64,000 nucleotides of DNA. It comes from Microlunatus panaciterrae. Its GTDB lineage: Bacteria; Actinomycetota; Actinomycetes; Propionibacteriales; Propionibacteriaceae. Below the pieces are notes generated by a model. It ran no database searches, was not told the DNA's origin, and saw only the letters and a list, made by a program, of their open reading frames with translations. The translations under genes were made by a program, and so were the position numbers. Each line of letters starts with the position of its first letter. The first letter of the stretch is position 1. The stretch spans positions 3,596,001-3,660,000 of the forward strand of contig NZ_JAFBCF010000001.1 in assembly GCF_016907535.1 (NCBI RefSeq), in the 5' to 3' direction. Shown piece by piece: positions 1 through 7,819 of this stretch.

Positions 1-303
1 CCCGACGGCAGCCTGGCCCGGCAGCGACTGGACGCCGTCGCCGCCACCCGGGACGGGTTCGCACTGGCCGACGTCGACCTCGAGCAGCGGCGCGAGGGTG
101 ACGTACTTGGTGCCAGCCAGTCCGGGGTCCGGTCCAGCCTGCGGCTGCTGCGGGTGCTGAGCGACGCCGACCTGATCGCCGAGGCTCGGGTGCTGGCCGA
201 GCGCTGTGTGCAGCAGGACCCGGACCTGCGCGACGCGGGACTCGCCGACACCGTCGGCCAGATCGAGCTGCAGGCCGCCGGTGAGTGGCTGGAGCGGACG
301 TGA
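1..303 (+). CDS. recG: ATP-dependent DNA helicase RecG, C-terminal fragment
   Basis: The last 100 codons of recG; the 5' part lies outside the window. RecG is the branched-DNA helicase that reverses stalled replication forks and processes Holliday junctions. The visible tail has the RecG-type motif LADVDLEQRREGDVLGASQSG-like (about residues 22-42 of the fragment: ADVDLEQRR followed by GDVLG and SQSG), the end of the helicase C-terminal domain, followed by the helical C-terminal wedge-associated tail. Its TGA stop overlaps the GTG start of rsmD (GTGA), and the order recG-rsmD-coaD is the usual actinobacterial one. The identification rests on this short conserved segment and the neighbours. Confidence 0.85.
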   Translation, partial: PDGSLARQRLDAVAATRDGFALADVDLEQRREGDVLGASQSGVRSSLRLLRVLSDADLIAEARVLAERCVQQDPDLRDAGLADTVGQIELQAAGEWLERT

Positions 304-887
304 GCCGGATCATCGCGGGATCCCGCGGCGGTCGCCGGCTGACGATGCCGGCCACCGACCGGACCCGACCGACCACCGACCGGGTGCGGGAGGCGTTGTT
401 CTCCGCGGTCGCCTCCTGGGCCGGTACGGCCGCCGGGGCGGCGGAGCAGTCACTGGCCGGGCTGGCGCTGTGTGACCTTTTCGCCGGCTCCGGCGCGGTC
501 GGACTCGAGGCAGCCAGTCGGGGAGCCGATCCGGTGGTGCTGGTGGAGGCGGATCGGCGGACGGCGGAGGTGGCCAGGGCGAACGTCAAGACGCTGGGTC
601 TGCCGGTGTCGGTCCAGCAGGTGCGGGCGGAGCAGTATCTGCGCGGCACACCGACACAACGCTTCGACGTCGTCTTCCTCGACCCGCCGTACGATCTGGC
701 AACCGACCAGGTGGATATGCTGCTGGCGTCCATCGTGGACGGCGGCTGGCTGCTGGACGACGGTCTGATCGTGGTCGAGCGGTCGGTCCGGTCCGAGCCG
801 GTGACCTGGCCAGCGGCGTTCGCCGAGAGCTGGCAGAAGCGCTACGGCGAGACGACCCTCTACTACGCCACCCGAGGAGCACCATGA
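300..887 (+). CDS. rsmD: 16S rRNA (guanine(966)-N(2))-methyltransferase RsmD
   Basis: SAM-dependent methyltransferase that modifies G966 of 16S rRNA during 30S assembly, 195 aa. It begins with the family hallmark RIIAGSRGGRRL (residues 3-14), has the SAM-binding loop LFAGSGAVGLE (60-70), an acidic ribose-binding residue in VEAD, and the catalytic DPPY motif (128-131, the family's N/D-PPY). I chose the GTG at 300, which overlaps the recG stop as GTGA, over the upstream GTG at 285 because homologues begin directly at the RIIAG motif. Its stop overlaps the coaD ATG as ATGA, so the three genes are translationally coupled. Confidence 0.93.
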   Translation: MSRIIAGSRGGRRLTMPATDRTRPTTDRVREALFSAVASWAGTAAGAAEQSLAGLALCDLFAGSGAVGLEAASRGADPVVLVEADRRTAEVARANVKTLGLPVSVQQVRAEQYLRGTPTQRFDVVFLDPPYDLATDQVDMLLASIVDGGWLLDDGLIVVERSVRSEPVTWPAAFAESWQKRYGETTLYYATRGAP

Positions 888-1378
888 GCCGAGCCGTCTG
901 CCCGGGATCGTTCGACCCGGTGACGCACGGGCATCTCGACATCATCGAGCGGACCGCCAACATGTTCGACGAGGTGATCGTCGCGGTCGGCAAGAACCGG
1001 TCGAAGAACGCCCTGTTCGAACCGGCCGAACGGGTGGAGATGCTGAGTGAGGCGTGCAGCGAGTGGCCCGGGGTCCGGGTGCAGCTGTTCGAAGGGCTGC
1101 TGGTGGACTTCTGCAGCGCGAACCGGGTGGATGTCATCGTCAAGGGCCTGCGGTTCGTCTCCGACTTCGACTACGAGCTGCAGATGGCGCAGATGAACCA
1201 TCAGCTGACCGGCATCGACACCGTGTTCATGCCGGCCGCGGCGGCCTGGTCGTACGTGTCGTCCAGCCTGGTGCGCGAGGTGGCGACGCTGGGCGGCGAT
1301 GTCGAGCAGTTCCTGCCGCCGAGCATCGCCAGACTGACCGCGGAGCGCATCGCGGCCCGTCTGACCGGCAGCAGCTGA
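884..1378 (+). CDS. coaD: Phosphopantetheine adenylyltransferase CoaD
   Basis: Penultimate enzyme of coenzyme A synthesis: it joins 4'-phosphopantetheine and ATP to give dephospho-CoA. The 164 aa are the normal family length. The nucleotidyltransferase signature GSFDPVTHGH is at residues 8-17, the substrate-binding GKNRSKN stretch near 38-44, and the second HIGH-family signature SSLVREVA in the C-terminal third. It starts at an ATG overlapping the rsmD stop. A 190-bp gap with a new promoter follows, so coaD is probably the last gene of the recG-rsmD-coaD unit. Confidence 0.96.
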   Translation: MSRAVCPGSFDPVTHGHLDIIERTANMFDEVIVAVGKNRSKNALFEPAERVEMLSEACSEWPGVRVQLFEGLLVDFCSANRVDVIVKGLRFVSDFDYELQMAQMNHQLTGIDTVFMPAAAAWSYVSSSLVREVATLGGDVEQFLPPSIARLTAERIAARLTGSS

Positions 1379-1461
1379 CGGCTGGCCGAGGAGGCTCCGT
1401 CGCGCTGGACTCGAGGGGCTTCGACCTGCTCGAGTGAAAGAGGGCTGGGAGCAGATGAGCT

Positions 1462-1490
1462 TTGGTGCCGGTCAGCCGAGCGACTAGATT
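1462..1490 (+). promoter_or_regulatory. Predicted sigma-70-type promoter for the DivIVA-like gene
   Basis: TTGGTG (1462-1467), a 17-bp spacer, then TAGATT (1485-1490). It is followed by a leader of about 80 nt with an AAGGAG Shine-Dalgarno at 1561-1566. This is the best -35/-10 pair in the coaD downstream gap. It is a prediction from sequence only. Confidence 0.5.
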
Positions 1491-1577
1491 CTTCGTGACA
1501 GTGCCGGTCCGGCTGGATCGGGCAACGCACGTGAGCTGTTTCACGGTGGTCGTGGCGGAGAAGGAGAGACGTTGAGC

Positions 1578-2081
1578 ATGGAAGACGGGCACGGGCCGGC
1601 GGAGGAGAAGCTGGCGCGGCTGCGCGAACTGATCGCCAACGCACGGGCGATGCCGATGTCGGCGTCCTGCGTGATCAACCGGGGCGACGTGCTGGCGGCG
1701 ATCGACGACGTGATCGAGCACCTGCCGGGGGAGATCGCCAGGGCTCAGGGCGTGATCGACGAGTCCCGCGCCAAGGTCGCCGAAGGTGAGGCCGAGGCGG
1801 GCCGGATCCTCGGTGAGGCCCGTGAGCACGCCACCAGGCTGGCTCAGCACAGCGAGGTCGTCCGGGTCGCGGAGGAGCTGGCAGCCAAGATCCGGGCGGA
1901 CGCCGAGGAGGAGGCCGCGGCACTCCGCAAGGAGACCGACACCTTCATCGACTCGCGGATGGCCAGCTTCGAGTCCGTACTGCACAAGACGGCCAGCCAG
2001 GTCAAGACCGCTCGTTCCCGGCTCGCTGAGCGCAGCGAGCTCGATCCGAAGGCCGAGCGCGAGGCGCCGATGCCCAGCTGA
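1578..2081 (+). CDS. DivIVA-like coiled-coil protein (putative cell division initiation protein)
   Basis: A 167-aa hydrophilic protein rich in Ala, Glu and Arg with a predicted long coiled coil (about residues 40-150, heptad-like AEGEAEAGRILGEAREHA). The short N-terminal region (ANARAMPMSASCVINRGDVLAAID) resembles actinobacterial DivIVA-domain or 'cell division initiation' proteins that sit between coaD and the DUF177-rpmF pair. It has no membrane helix or signal peptide. The start could be TTG 1572 (5 nt after AAGGAG) or ATG 1578 (11 nt after it); I chose the ATG. A role in polar growth or septation is inferred from this resemblance and the position. The family resemblance is moderate, and such proteins are easily confused with ATP-synthase b-like coiled coils. 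Confidence 0.6.
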   Translation: MEDGHGPAEEKLARLRELIANARAMPMSASCVINRGDVLAAIDDVIEHLPGEIARAQGVIDESRAKVAEGEAEAGRILGEAREHATRLAQHSEVVRVAEELAAKIRADAEEEAAALRKETDTFIDSRMASFESVLHKTASQVKTARSRLAERSELDPKAEREAPMPS

Positions 2082-2103
2082 GAGCCGTCGGCTGCGAGGC
2101 GGT

Positions 2104-2133
2104 TTGAGGTTTCGGAGCGCTCACCGGTAAGGT
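2104..2133 (+). promoter_or_regulatory. Predicted promoter of the DUF177-rpmF-rnc-mutM unit
   Basis: TTGAGG (2104-2109), an 18-bp spacer and TAAGGT (2128-2133), followed about 50 nt later by the GAAGGG ribosome-binding site and ATG of the DUF177 gene. No other comparable pair is seen before rpmF, so the ribosomal protein and RNase III are likely transcribed from here. Confidence 0.45.
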
Positions 2134-2183
2134 TTGACGTCGGTCATGACGAAGTCGGGCCGCCGTGTGTGAAGGGAAATGCG

Positions 2184-2738
2184 ATGAAGTCGTTCCATCG
2201 CTCGCTGGACCCCCGTTCGGGACTGGTCCTCGACACCCATGAACTGGGTCGTCGTGCGGGCGCGATGAAAGAGGTTCGCACTTCCGTCGACGCACCGGCG
2301 GATCTCGGGATCGCCGTGATCGGGGTGCCACCCGGTTCACCCATCGAGCTGGACGTCCGGCTCGAGGCGGTGGTCGAAGGCGTGTTGGTCACCGGTACCG
2401 CGGTGGTTGAGGTGCAGGGTGAATGCGTACGGTGCCTGGAGCAGATCTCCGACGAGCTGGAGATCGACATCCAGGAGCTGTTCGTCTATCCCGGCAGCGA
2501 GGCGACCGAGGACGAGGCCAGCAGGCTTGAGGGCGATCTGCTCGATCTCGAGCCGCTCGTCCGCGACCAGGTGGTGCTGGACCTGCCGTTCCAGCCGTTG
2601 TGCCGGGAGGACTGTCGCGGGCTGTGCGTCGAGTGTGGCGCCAACCTCAACGCAGACCCCGGGCATGACCACCAGACGCGGATCGACCCCCGCTGGGGCC
2701 AGTTGGCGACGTGGGAGAAGACCGGCGAGACCGAATGA
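2184..2738 (+). CDS. DUF177 (YceD-type) protein, 23S rRNA accumulation factor family
   Basis: 184 aa of the DUF177/YceD family, which almost always lies directly upstream of rpmF and is linked to 23S rRNA and 50S maturation. The features seen are one Cys pair in ECVRCLEQ in the middle and a second cluster in LCREDCRGLCVECGANLN, a probable zinc-binding ribbon, followed by the family's C-terminal DPRW motif. I chose ATG 2184 because GAAGGG lies 7 nt upstream; an in-frame GTG at 2169 has no such site. It is spaced 75 bp from rpmF. Function is from family knowledge only. Confidence 0.85.
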   Translation: MKSFHRSLDPRSGLVLDTHELGRRAGAMKEVRTSVDAPADLGIAVIGVPPGSPIELDVRLEAVVEGVLVTGTAVVEVQGECVRCLEQISDELEIDIQELFVYPGSEATEDEASRLEGDLLDLEPLVRDQVVLDLPFQPLCREDCRGLCVECGANLNADPGHDHQTRIDPRWGQLATWEKTGETE

Positions 2739-2813
2739 CCGCAACACCCTGATAGACCCAACAATCCAGATCCATCTGGCCAGATTCGTCTGGAATGAAC
2801 TGAGGAGAGAACC

Positions 2814-3005
2814 GTGGCCGTTCCCAAGAGGAAGATGTCACGCAGCAACACGCGGCACCGCCGTTCCCAGTGGAAGGCCACTGTGCCCGCCCTGGTGACC
2901 TGCGCCAACCCCGCCTGCCGCGCGAAGCACCTGCCGCACACCGCCTGCCCGTCCTGCGGACAGTACGGTCCGCGCGCTGCACGTCGTCAGGTCCTCGAGT
3001 CCTGA
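2814..3005 (+). CDS. rpmF: 50S ribosomal protein bL32
   Basis: Zinc-ribbon ribosomal protein of the large subunit, 63 aa. It begins [16 protein letters not shown], the conserved basic N-terminus of bL32, and carries the C+ form of the zinc ribbon with Cys at 30, 35, 45 and 48. The start is GTG behind a GAGGAGAG Shine-Dalgarno. The C+ form suggests zinc-dependent ribosomes under replete conditions, and a zinc-free paralogue elsewhere in the genome is possible. A tandem repeat begins at its stop codon (see 3023-3094). Confidence 0.96.
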   Translation: MAVPKRKMSRSNTRHRRSQWKATVPALVTCANPACRAKHLPHTACPSCGQYGPRAARRQVLES

Positions 3006-3022
3006 ATGCCGATGAGGCGACA

Positions 3023-3094
3023 AGAATCCTCAACGCCGACGCGGCAAGAAACCTGGACGCCGACACGGCGAGAAACCTGGACGCCGACGCGGCG
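3023..3094. repeat. Three 24-bp tandem repeats directly abutting the rnc start
   Basis: Three units of exactly 24 bp (3023-3046, 3047-3070, 3071-3094), each starting AGAA and ending in a GCCGAC-x-CGGC core, end one base before the ATG I assign to rnc. A degenerate fourth copy carrying a 3-bp insertion overlaps the rpmF stop. The units are in frame with rnc and would read as the octapeptide L-N/D-A-D-A/T-A-R-N, but no usable start codon lies upstream in that frame. No Shine-Dalgarno is visible before the ATG. Confidence 0.85.
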
Positions 3095-3838
3095 ATGAGA
3101 ACCCGCCTCACTGCCGAGGGTGTGATCGCCGAGCTCGGGATGACAATCGATCCCGAGCTGGTCGAGCGCGCCCTCACCCACCGTTCGTACGCCTACGAGC
3201 AGGGTGGCCTGCCCACCAACGAACGGTTGGAGTTCCTCGGGGACTCCGTACTCGGCCTGGTCGTCACCGAGCATCTGTACACGACCCATCCGGACCTGTC
3301 GGAAGGTCAGCTGGCGAAGTTCCGGGCCGCTGTGGTGAACTCCCGCGCCCTGGCCGATGTCGCCCGCGGCCTCGACCTGGGGTCCGCGGTGCGGCTCGGA
3401 CGCGGTGAGGAGAGCACCGGCGGCCGGGACAAGTCGTCGATCCTCGCTGACACGATGGAAGCCGTGATCGGCGCCGTGTTCCTGGCGAACGGGATCGACG
3501 GCGCCCGGGCGTTCGTGCACCGGTTGTTCGACCCGATGATGGGCCGGGTGGCCACCATGGGCGCCGGCCTCGACTGGAAGACCAGCCTGCAGGAGCTCGC
3601 CTCCCTGGCCGGACTGGGCGTGCCCGCCTATGACGTCACTGAGTCCGGTCCCGACCACGAGAAGGTGTTCGAGGCCCGAGTCGTGCTGGCCGGCCGGAGC
3701 TACGGGCCGGGCGGTGGCCGGAACAAGAAGGAAGCCGAGCAGAAGGCGGCCGCACTGGCGTTCCAGACGCTCAAGACCGCGGCAGACGCCAGCAGCCCGG
3801 CCACCCCCGACGCGGCCGGTGCCGACGAGGCCGGCTGA
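3095..3838 (+). CDS. rnc: Ribonuclease III
   Basis: Double-strand-specific endoribonuclease that processes the rRNA precursor and structured mRNAs, 247 aa. The RNase III signature ERLEFLGDS is at residues 43-51, and the second acidic metal-binding site is in [11 protein letters not shown] (119-129). A dsRNA-binding domain spans about 160-230 ([11 protein letters not shown] ... [15 protein letters not shown]). The tail is Ala-rich and disordered. ATG 3095 gives the normal family length, but it has no Shine-Dalgarno and follows a 24-bp tandem repeat. GTG 3119 is a fallback start that would lose little. It is followed closely by mutM, a common arrangement. Confidence 0.95.
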   Translation: MRTRLTAEGVIAELGMTIDPELVERALTHRSYAYEQGGLPTNERLEFLGDSVLGLVVTEHLYTTHPDLSEGQLAKFRAAVVNSRALADVARGLDLGSAVRLGRGEESTGGRDKSSILADTMEAVIGAVFLANGIDGARAFVHRLFDPMMGRVATMGAGLDWKTSLQELASLAGLGVPAYDVTESGPDHEKVFEARVVLAGRSYGPGGGRNKKEAEQKAAALAFQTLKTAADASSPATPDAAGADEAG

Positions 3839-3847
3839 CCCGAGACC

Positions 3848-4702
3848 GTGCCCGAGCTGCCCGAGGTTGAGGTCGTGCGCCGCGGACTCGCCGGGAGCAT
3901 CACCGGCCGCACCATTTCCACCGTCACCGTCCTGCATCCCCGTCCGGTGCGCCGCCACCTGCTGGGCGCGGCGGACTTCGCCGCCCAGCTGACCGGCCGA
4001 ACCTTCGCCGAACCCCGCCGACGGGGCAAATACCTGTGGTTGCCGTTCGATGACGGCGACGCGATTCTGGCGCACCTGGGGATGAGTGGGCAGTTCCGGT
4101 TGGACGCGCCACTGAGCCCGGACCAGCCGAACACCCGGATCCGGATCCGTTTCGCCGACGAGGGCAGCGAGCTGCGCTTCGTCGACCAGCGGATGTTCGG
4201 CGGCCTGTCGCTGTCACCGGGCGGTGCCGAGCTGCCCGCCGAGATCGCCCATATCGGGCCCGACCCGTTCGACCCGAGCTTCGACCCGGAGCGCGCGGTG
4301 GCCCGGATGAGAGTGAAGCGCACCGGCGTGAAACGGGCCCTGCTCGACCAGACGCTGGTCTCAGGGATCGGCAACATCTACGCCGACGAGGCGCTCTGGC
4401 GGGCTCGGCTGCACTATGCCCGAGCCACCGACACGCTGCCGAAACGGGCCGCAGCCGAGCTCATCAGCCAGGTGACCCAGGTGATGGCCGACGCGCTCGG
4501 CCTGGGCGGGACCTCCTTCGACGCGCTCTATGTCAATGTCAACGGAGCCAGCGGCTACTTCGACCGTTCGCTCAATGTCTACGGGCAGCAGGACCGGCCG
4601 TGCCCCCGCTGTGGCACTCCGATCCGGCGGGAGCCGTTCATGAACCGCTCGTCCTTCCGCTGTCCCCGCTGCCAGCGGGTGCCCCGGCACGCCCGCTGGT
4701 GA
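3848..4702 (+). CDS. mutM: Formamidopyrimidine-DNA glycosylase (Fpg/MutM)
   Basis: Bifunctional glycosylase/AP lyase that removes 8-oxoguanine and formamidopyrimidines in base excision repair, 284 aa. After the GTG start the chain is [13 protein letters not shown], with the catalytic Pro1 and Glu2 after Met removal. It also has the conserved lysine in [10 protein letters not shown], the helix-two-turn-helix element [16 protein letters not shown], and a C-terminal zinc finger CPRCG-x16-CPRCQR. The gene lies 9 bp after rnc and probably shares its transcript. All key residues are present. Confidence 0.96.
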   Translation: MPELPEVEVVRRGLAGSITGRTISTVTVLHPRPVRRHLLGAADFAAQLTGRTFAEPRRRGKYLWLPFDDGDAILAHLGMSGQFRLDAPLSPDQPNTRIRIRFADEGSELRFVDQRMFGGLSLSPGGAELPAEIAHIGPDPFDPSFDPERAVARMRVKRTGVKRALLDQTLVSGIGNIYADEALWRARLHYARATDTLPKRAAAELISQVTQVMADALGLGGTSFDALYVNVNGASGYFDRSLNVYGQQDRPCPRCGTPIRREPFMNRSSFRCPRCQRVPRHARW

Positions 4703-4914
4703 GCCGGCAGCCCCTCCCGGAGTCTGTGTCGCCCTTGCCCTGATCCGTCGCTGCCCCGGCGCGGAGGGGTCATGCAAGGAATCGACCATTCATCGTGGCT
4801 GCTGCCTCGCCCGGAGGCGGAGCGTTCCTGCCCGAGACGGATGACTGGTCGGTTTCTTGCACCCACACCTGCCAGGGCCGACAGGCTCAGGCACAGCGGG
4901 GCTCGGCAATTTCT

Positions 4915-4928
4915 GGCAACCGGTTGCC
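4915..4928. promoter_or_regulatory. Perfect 14-bp palindrome upstream of uxaC (LacI-type operator candidate)
   Basis: GGCAACCGGTTGCC is its own reverse complement, flanked by TCT and CAGA that extend the symmetry. The central AACCGGTT resembles operators of LacI/GalR-family sugar regulators. It lies 24-46 bp before the uxaC start, a location where a bound repressor would block transcription. No LacI-family gene is present in the window, so the regulator would be encoded elsewhere. Confidence 0.6.
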
Positions 4929-4960
4929 CAGACCGACGGCGGGTGGCGACGATGGGTGTC

Positions 4961-6406
4961 ATGTCAGCCCACCCCCAGCTCAGCCTGCATCCGGACCGGC
5001 TCTTCCCGGCCGATCCGGGCATCCGCGACGTCGCCCGCCGCTTGTACCAGGCTGTACGGGAGCTGCCGATCGTCTCGCCGCACGGCCACGTGCCGCCGCA
5101 GTGGCTGACGGCGAACACCGCGTTCACCGACCCGACCTCGCTGCTGATCACCCCCGACCACTACGTGACCCGGATGCTGCACGCCGGCGGCGTCGGCCTG
5201 GACCGGCTCGGCGTCGGCCGGGACCCCGAGGCCGGTCCACTTCCGGAGCAGGAGGCCAGGGTCGCCTGGCGGCTGCTCTGTGAGCGTTGGGCCGACTACC
5301 GCGGCACCCCGGTCCGCTACTGGCTGGAGGACGAGCTGGTCGATATCTTCGGCGTGACGCTGCGACCGTCCGCGCAGACCGCCGACACGATCTACGACCA
5401 GATCGCCGCCGCGCTCGCCACCGACGAGTTCCGGCCGAGGGCGCTGTTCGACCGGTTCGGCATCGAGGTCCTGGCGACCACCGACGACCCCTGCGACGAC
5501 CTGGCAGCGCACCGGCAGCTTCGCGACGACCCGACATTCACCGGCCGGGTCATCCCGACCTTCCGACCGGACCGTTACCTCGAGCCCGCCATCGCCACCT
5601 GGAACGACGACGTCGACCGGCTGGCGACGGTGGCCGCCATCGACACCGGCGACTATGACGGCTATCTGGCCGCACTGGAGGCTCGGCGTCGCTACTTTGT
5701 CGAGCACGGCGCCACCTCCGCCGACCACAGCCACGCCGACGTCCAGACCGAGCCGTTGAGCCCGACAGAGGCGGCGCGGATCTTCGGCGCCGCCCGGGCG
5801 GGGCAGGCCAGCCCCGCCGAGTGCGTCGCCTTCCGGCGACACATGCTCGGCGAGATGGCACGGATGTCCTGCGAGGACGGCCTGGTGATGACCCTGCACC
5901 CGGCTGTCTACCGCAACCACCACGCACCCACCTACACCCGGTTCGGGGCCGATGTCGGCAGCGACATCCCGATCGCGGCGGAGTTCACCCGCGCTCTCCA
6001 GCCCCTGCTCAGCAGGTACGGGACCCATCCAGGCTTCCACCTCGTGCTGTTCACCATCGACGAGGATGTCTACAGCCGCGAGCTGGCTCCGCTGGCCGGG
6101 TTCTACCCGTCGGTCTATGTCGGGGCCCCGTGGTGGTTCATCGACGCGCCCGAGGCGATCCGCCGCTACCGCTCCGCGGTCACCGAGACGGTCGGCTTCA
6201 GCCGCACCTCTGGCTTCATCGACGACACCCGCGCTTTCTGCTCCATCCCTGCCCGGCACGACATGGCCCGCCGGCTGGACAGCGGCTACCTGGCCGGACT
6301 GGTCGCCGAGCACCGGCTGGCCGAAGACGAGGCGCTGGAGACGGCGGTAGCCCTGGTCCGGCAGAACCCCCGAACCGCCTTCAAGCTGGATGGGCCGATC
6401 CGATGA
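4961..6406 (+). CDS. uxaC: Glucuronate isomerase (uronate isomerase)
   Basis: Interconverts D-glucuronate and D-fructuronate, and D-galacturonate and D-tagaturonate: the first step of uronic acid breakdown in the cytoplasm. The 481 aa match the family (about 470). The amidohydrolase-fold metal motif HGH is at residues 41-43 in IVSPHGHVPPQW, and the conserved blocks DRFGIEVLATTDDP, the RPDRY loop, HFADHSH-like ATSADHSHAD and SGFIDDTRAFCSIPARHD follow. ATG 4961 was chosen; ATG 4952 is possible and has GGTGG five bases upstream. The open frame extends further upstream but that part lacks similarity and contains the palindromic operator. The stop overlaps the next gene as ATGA. Confidence 0.9.
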   Translation: MSAHPQLSLHPDRLFPADPGIRDVARRLYQAVRELPIVSPHGHVPPQWLTANTAFTDPTSLLITPDHYVTRMLHAGGVGLDRLGVGRDPEAGPLPEQEARVAWRLLCERWADYRGTPVRYWLEDELVDIFGVTLRPSAQTADTIYDQIAAALATDEFRPRALFDRFGIEVLATTDDPCDDLAAHRQLRDDPTFTGRVIPTFRPDRYLEPAIATWNDDVDRLATVAAIDTGDYDGYLAALEARRRYFVEHGATSADHSHADVQTEPLSPTEAARIFGAARAGQASPAECVAFRRHMLGEMARMSCEDGLVMTLHPAVYRNHHAPTYTRFGADVGSDIPIAAEFTRALQPLLSRYGTHPGFHLVLFTIDEDVYSRELAPLAGFYPSVYVGAPWWFIDAPEAIRRYRSAVTETVGFSRTSGFIDDTRAFCSIPARHDMARRLDSGYLAGLVAEHRLAEDEALETAVALVRQNPRTAFKLDGPIR

Positions 6407-7758
6407 CACCGCAGCTTCGCCGCGGTGCCGACACGCCTGCGCCGCCGGTCCGGCTGCTGCACCTGGGGCTCGGCAACTTCTTCCGGGCCCACCAGGCCTG
6501 GTACACCGCCCATGCCGCCGACGCCGCGGGCTGGGGGATCGCCGCGTTCTCCGGCAGCAGCCGCCGGCTCGCGGACGCGTTGACCGAGCAGGGCGGTCTA
6601 TACACCCTGGTCGTCCGGGCCGCAGACGGAGACCACACCGAGGTCATCGGCAACCTGGTGGAGGCGCATCCCGGCGACGACCACGAGGCGCTGCTCCGCT
6701 GCTGGCGACTGCCGGACCTGGCCGTGGTCACCCTGACCGTCACCGAGAAGGGCTACTGCCGTGACAGCGGTGGCCGCCTGGACCTGGCCAACCCTGATGT
6801 CCGCGACGACATCGCCGCGCTCCGACGCGACTCGGCAGCACCGGTCCGGACCGCCCCCGCACGGCTGCTCGCCGGTCTCCTCGCCCGCGCCGAGGCCGGC
6901 CTGCCGGGCGTCACCGTGCTGTCCTGTGACAACCTGCCCGACAACGGCGTCGTGGCAGGTCTGATGGTGCAGGAGCTGGCCGGCGAGGTCGACCCGCAGT
7001 TGACCGCGCTGGTGCGCCGCACCGCCTTCGCCACCTCGATGGTGGATCGGATCACGCCGGCGACCACCGACGATGACCTGGCGTCGGTCGCAGCGACGAC
7101 CGGGGTGAGGGACCTGGCCCCGGTGGTCACCGAGCCGTTCAGCGAATGGGTGATCAGCGGCGACTTCCCGGCCGGTCGACCCGACTGGGAGTCCGCCGGC
7201 GCCCGGCTGGTCGAGTCCGTGGAGCCGTTCGAGCGGCGCAAGCTGTGGCTGCTGAACGGTGCCCACTCGCTGCTGGCCTACGCGGGTCTGCTGAAGGGTC
7301 ATCAGCTCGTCTCGGAGGCGGTCGCCGACCCCGAGCTGGTCGAGGCCATGACCCGCTGGTGGGACGAGGCAGCGCAGCACCTGGAGCTCCCGGATGTGGA
7401 GATCGCCCACTATCGCACCAGTCTGCAGACCCGCTTCGCCAACCCGCGGATCCGGCACCTGCTGAGTCAGATCGCCGCCGACGGCTCGGACAAGCTGCCG
7501 GTTCGGGTGCTACCGACCCTGCGCGCCGAGCGGGCGGCCGGCAGGTCCGGCGAGGGTGCGGCCAGGGTCGTCGCCGCCTGGCTCCGCTATCTGCGCTCGG
7601 ACCCGCCGTCACTCGCCGACAGCCGCCGCGACGCCGCCTTGGCGGCCTCCACCGGGCCGCTCGACGAGGCGGCCGCGAGCACGCTGCGGCTGCTGGACGC
7701 CGAGCTCGCCTCTGACCCCGAGCTGGTGGCACTGGTCGCGCGGCTGGCCGCGGACTGA
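6403..7758 (+). CDS. Mannitol dehydrogenase family protein, probable D-fructuronate reductase
   Basis: 451-aa NAD-dependent polyol dehydrogenase of the mannitol dehydrogenase/UxuB family. The Rossmann motif LHLGLGNFFRAHQAW is near the N-terminus (dinucleotide binding), and the catalytic set K280, N285 and H288 is in RKLWLLNGAHSLLAY. It overlaps uxaC by 4 bp (ATGA). The paired enzyme in uronate catabolism is fructuronate reductase (UxuB, giving D-mannonate) or tagaturonate reductase (UxaB, giving altronate). The 'LGLGNFFRAHQ' type N-terminus favours the UxuB/mannitol dehydrogenase branch, so fructuronate reductase is the best guess. Substrate choice cannot be read directly from the sequence. 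Confidence 0.82.
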   Translation: MTPQLRRGADTPAPPVRLLHLGLGNFFRAHQAWYTAHAADAAGWGIAAFSGSSRRLADALTEQGGLYTLVVRAADGDHTEVIGNLVEAHPGDDHEALLRCWRLPDLAVVTLTVTEKGYCRDSGGRLDLANPDVRDDIAALRRDSAAPVRTAPARLLAGLLARAEAGLPGVTVLSCDNLPDNGVVAGLMVQELAGEVDPQLTALVRRTAFATSMVDRITPATTDDDLASVAATTGVRDLAPVVTEPFSEWVISGDFPAGRPDWESAGARLVESVEPFERRKLWLLNGAHSLLAYAGLLKGHQLVSEAVADPELVEAMTRWWDEAAQHLELPDVEIAHYRTSLQTRFANPRIRHLLSQIAADGSDKLPVRVLPTLRAERAAGRSGEGAARVVAAWLRYLRSDPPSLADSRRDAALAASTGPLDEAAASTLRLLDAELASDPELVALVARLAAD

Positions 7759-7794
7759 GCGGGTACGGGCCCGTACGGAACTGGGCTCTCACAG

Positions 7795-7817
7795 TTGAGG
7801 GCGGTAGGCTCCCTCAA
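7795..7817 (+). promoter_or_regulatory. Inverted repeat with embedded TANNNT -10 just before the GtrA gene
   Basis: TTGAGGG (7795-7801) and CCCTCAA (7811-7817) are perfect 7-bp inverted arms around CGGTAGGCT, whose TAGGCT fits the actinobacterial -10 consensus TANNNT. The structure ends 2 nt before the GTG. It could be a regulated near-leaderless promoter, a start-masking RNA hairpin, or a terminator of the uxaC operon; there is no T-run to support the last. Confidence 0.4.
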
Positions 7818-7819
7818 TC

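Noticed and set aside
2870-3094. N-terminal extension of rnc through the rpmF gene
   Set aside because: The only in-frame start codon is far inside rpmF, and the translation there is rpmF in another frame. The repeat-coded part has no normal start codon, so ATG 3095 was kept and the repeat is reported as a finding.
4772-4960. Upstream in-frame extension of uxaC (63 codons)
   Set aside because: Uronate isomerases start near the LHPDRLFP segment. The extension has no similarity and would place the palindromic operator inside the coding region.
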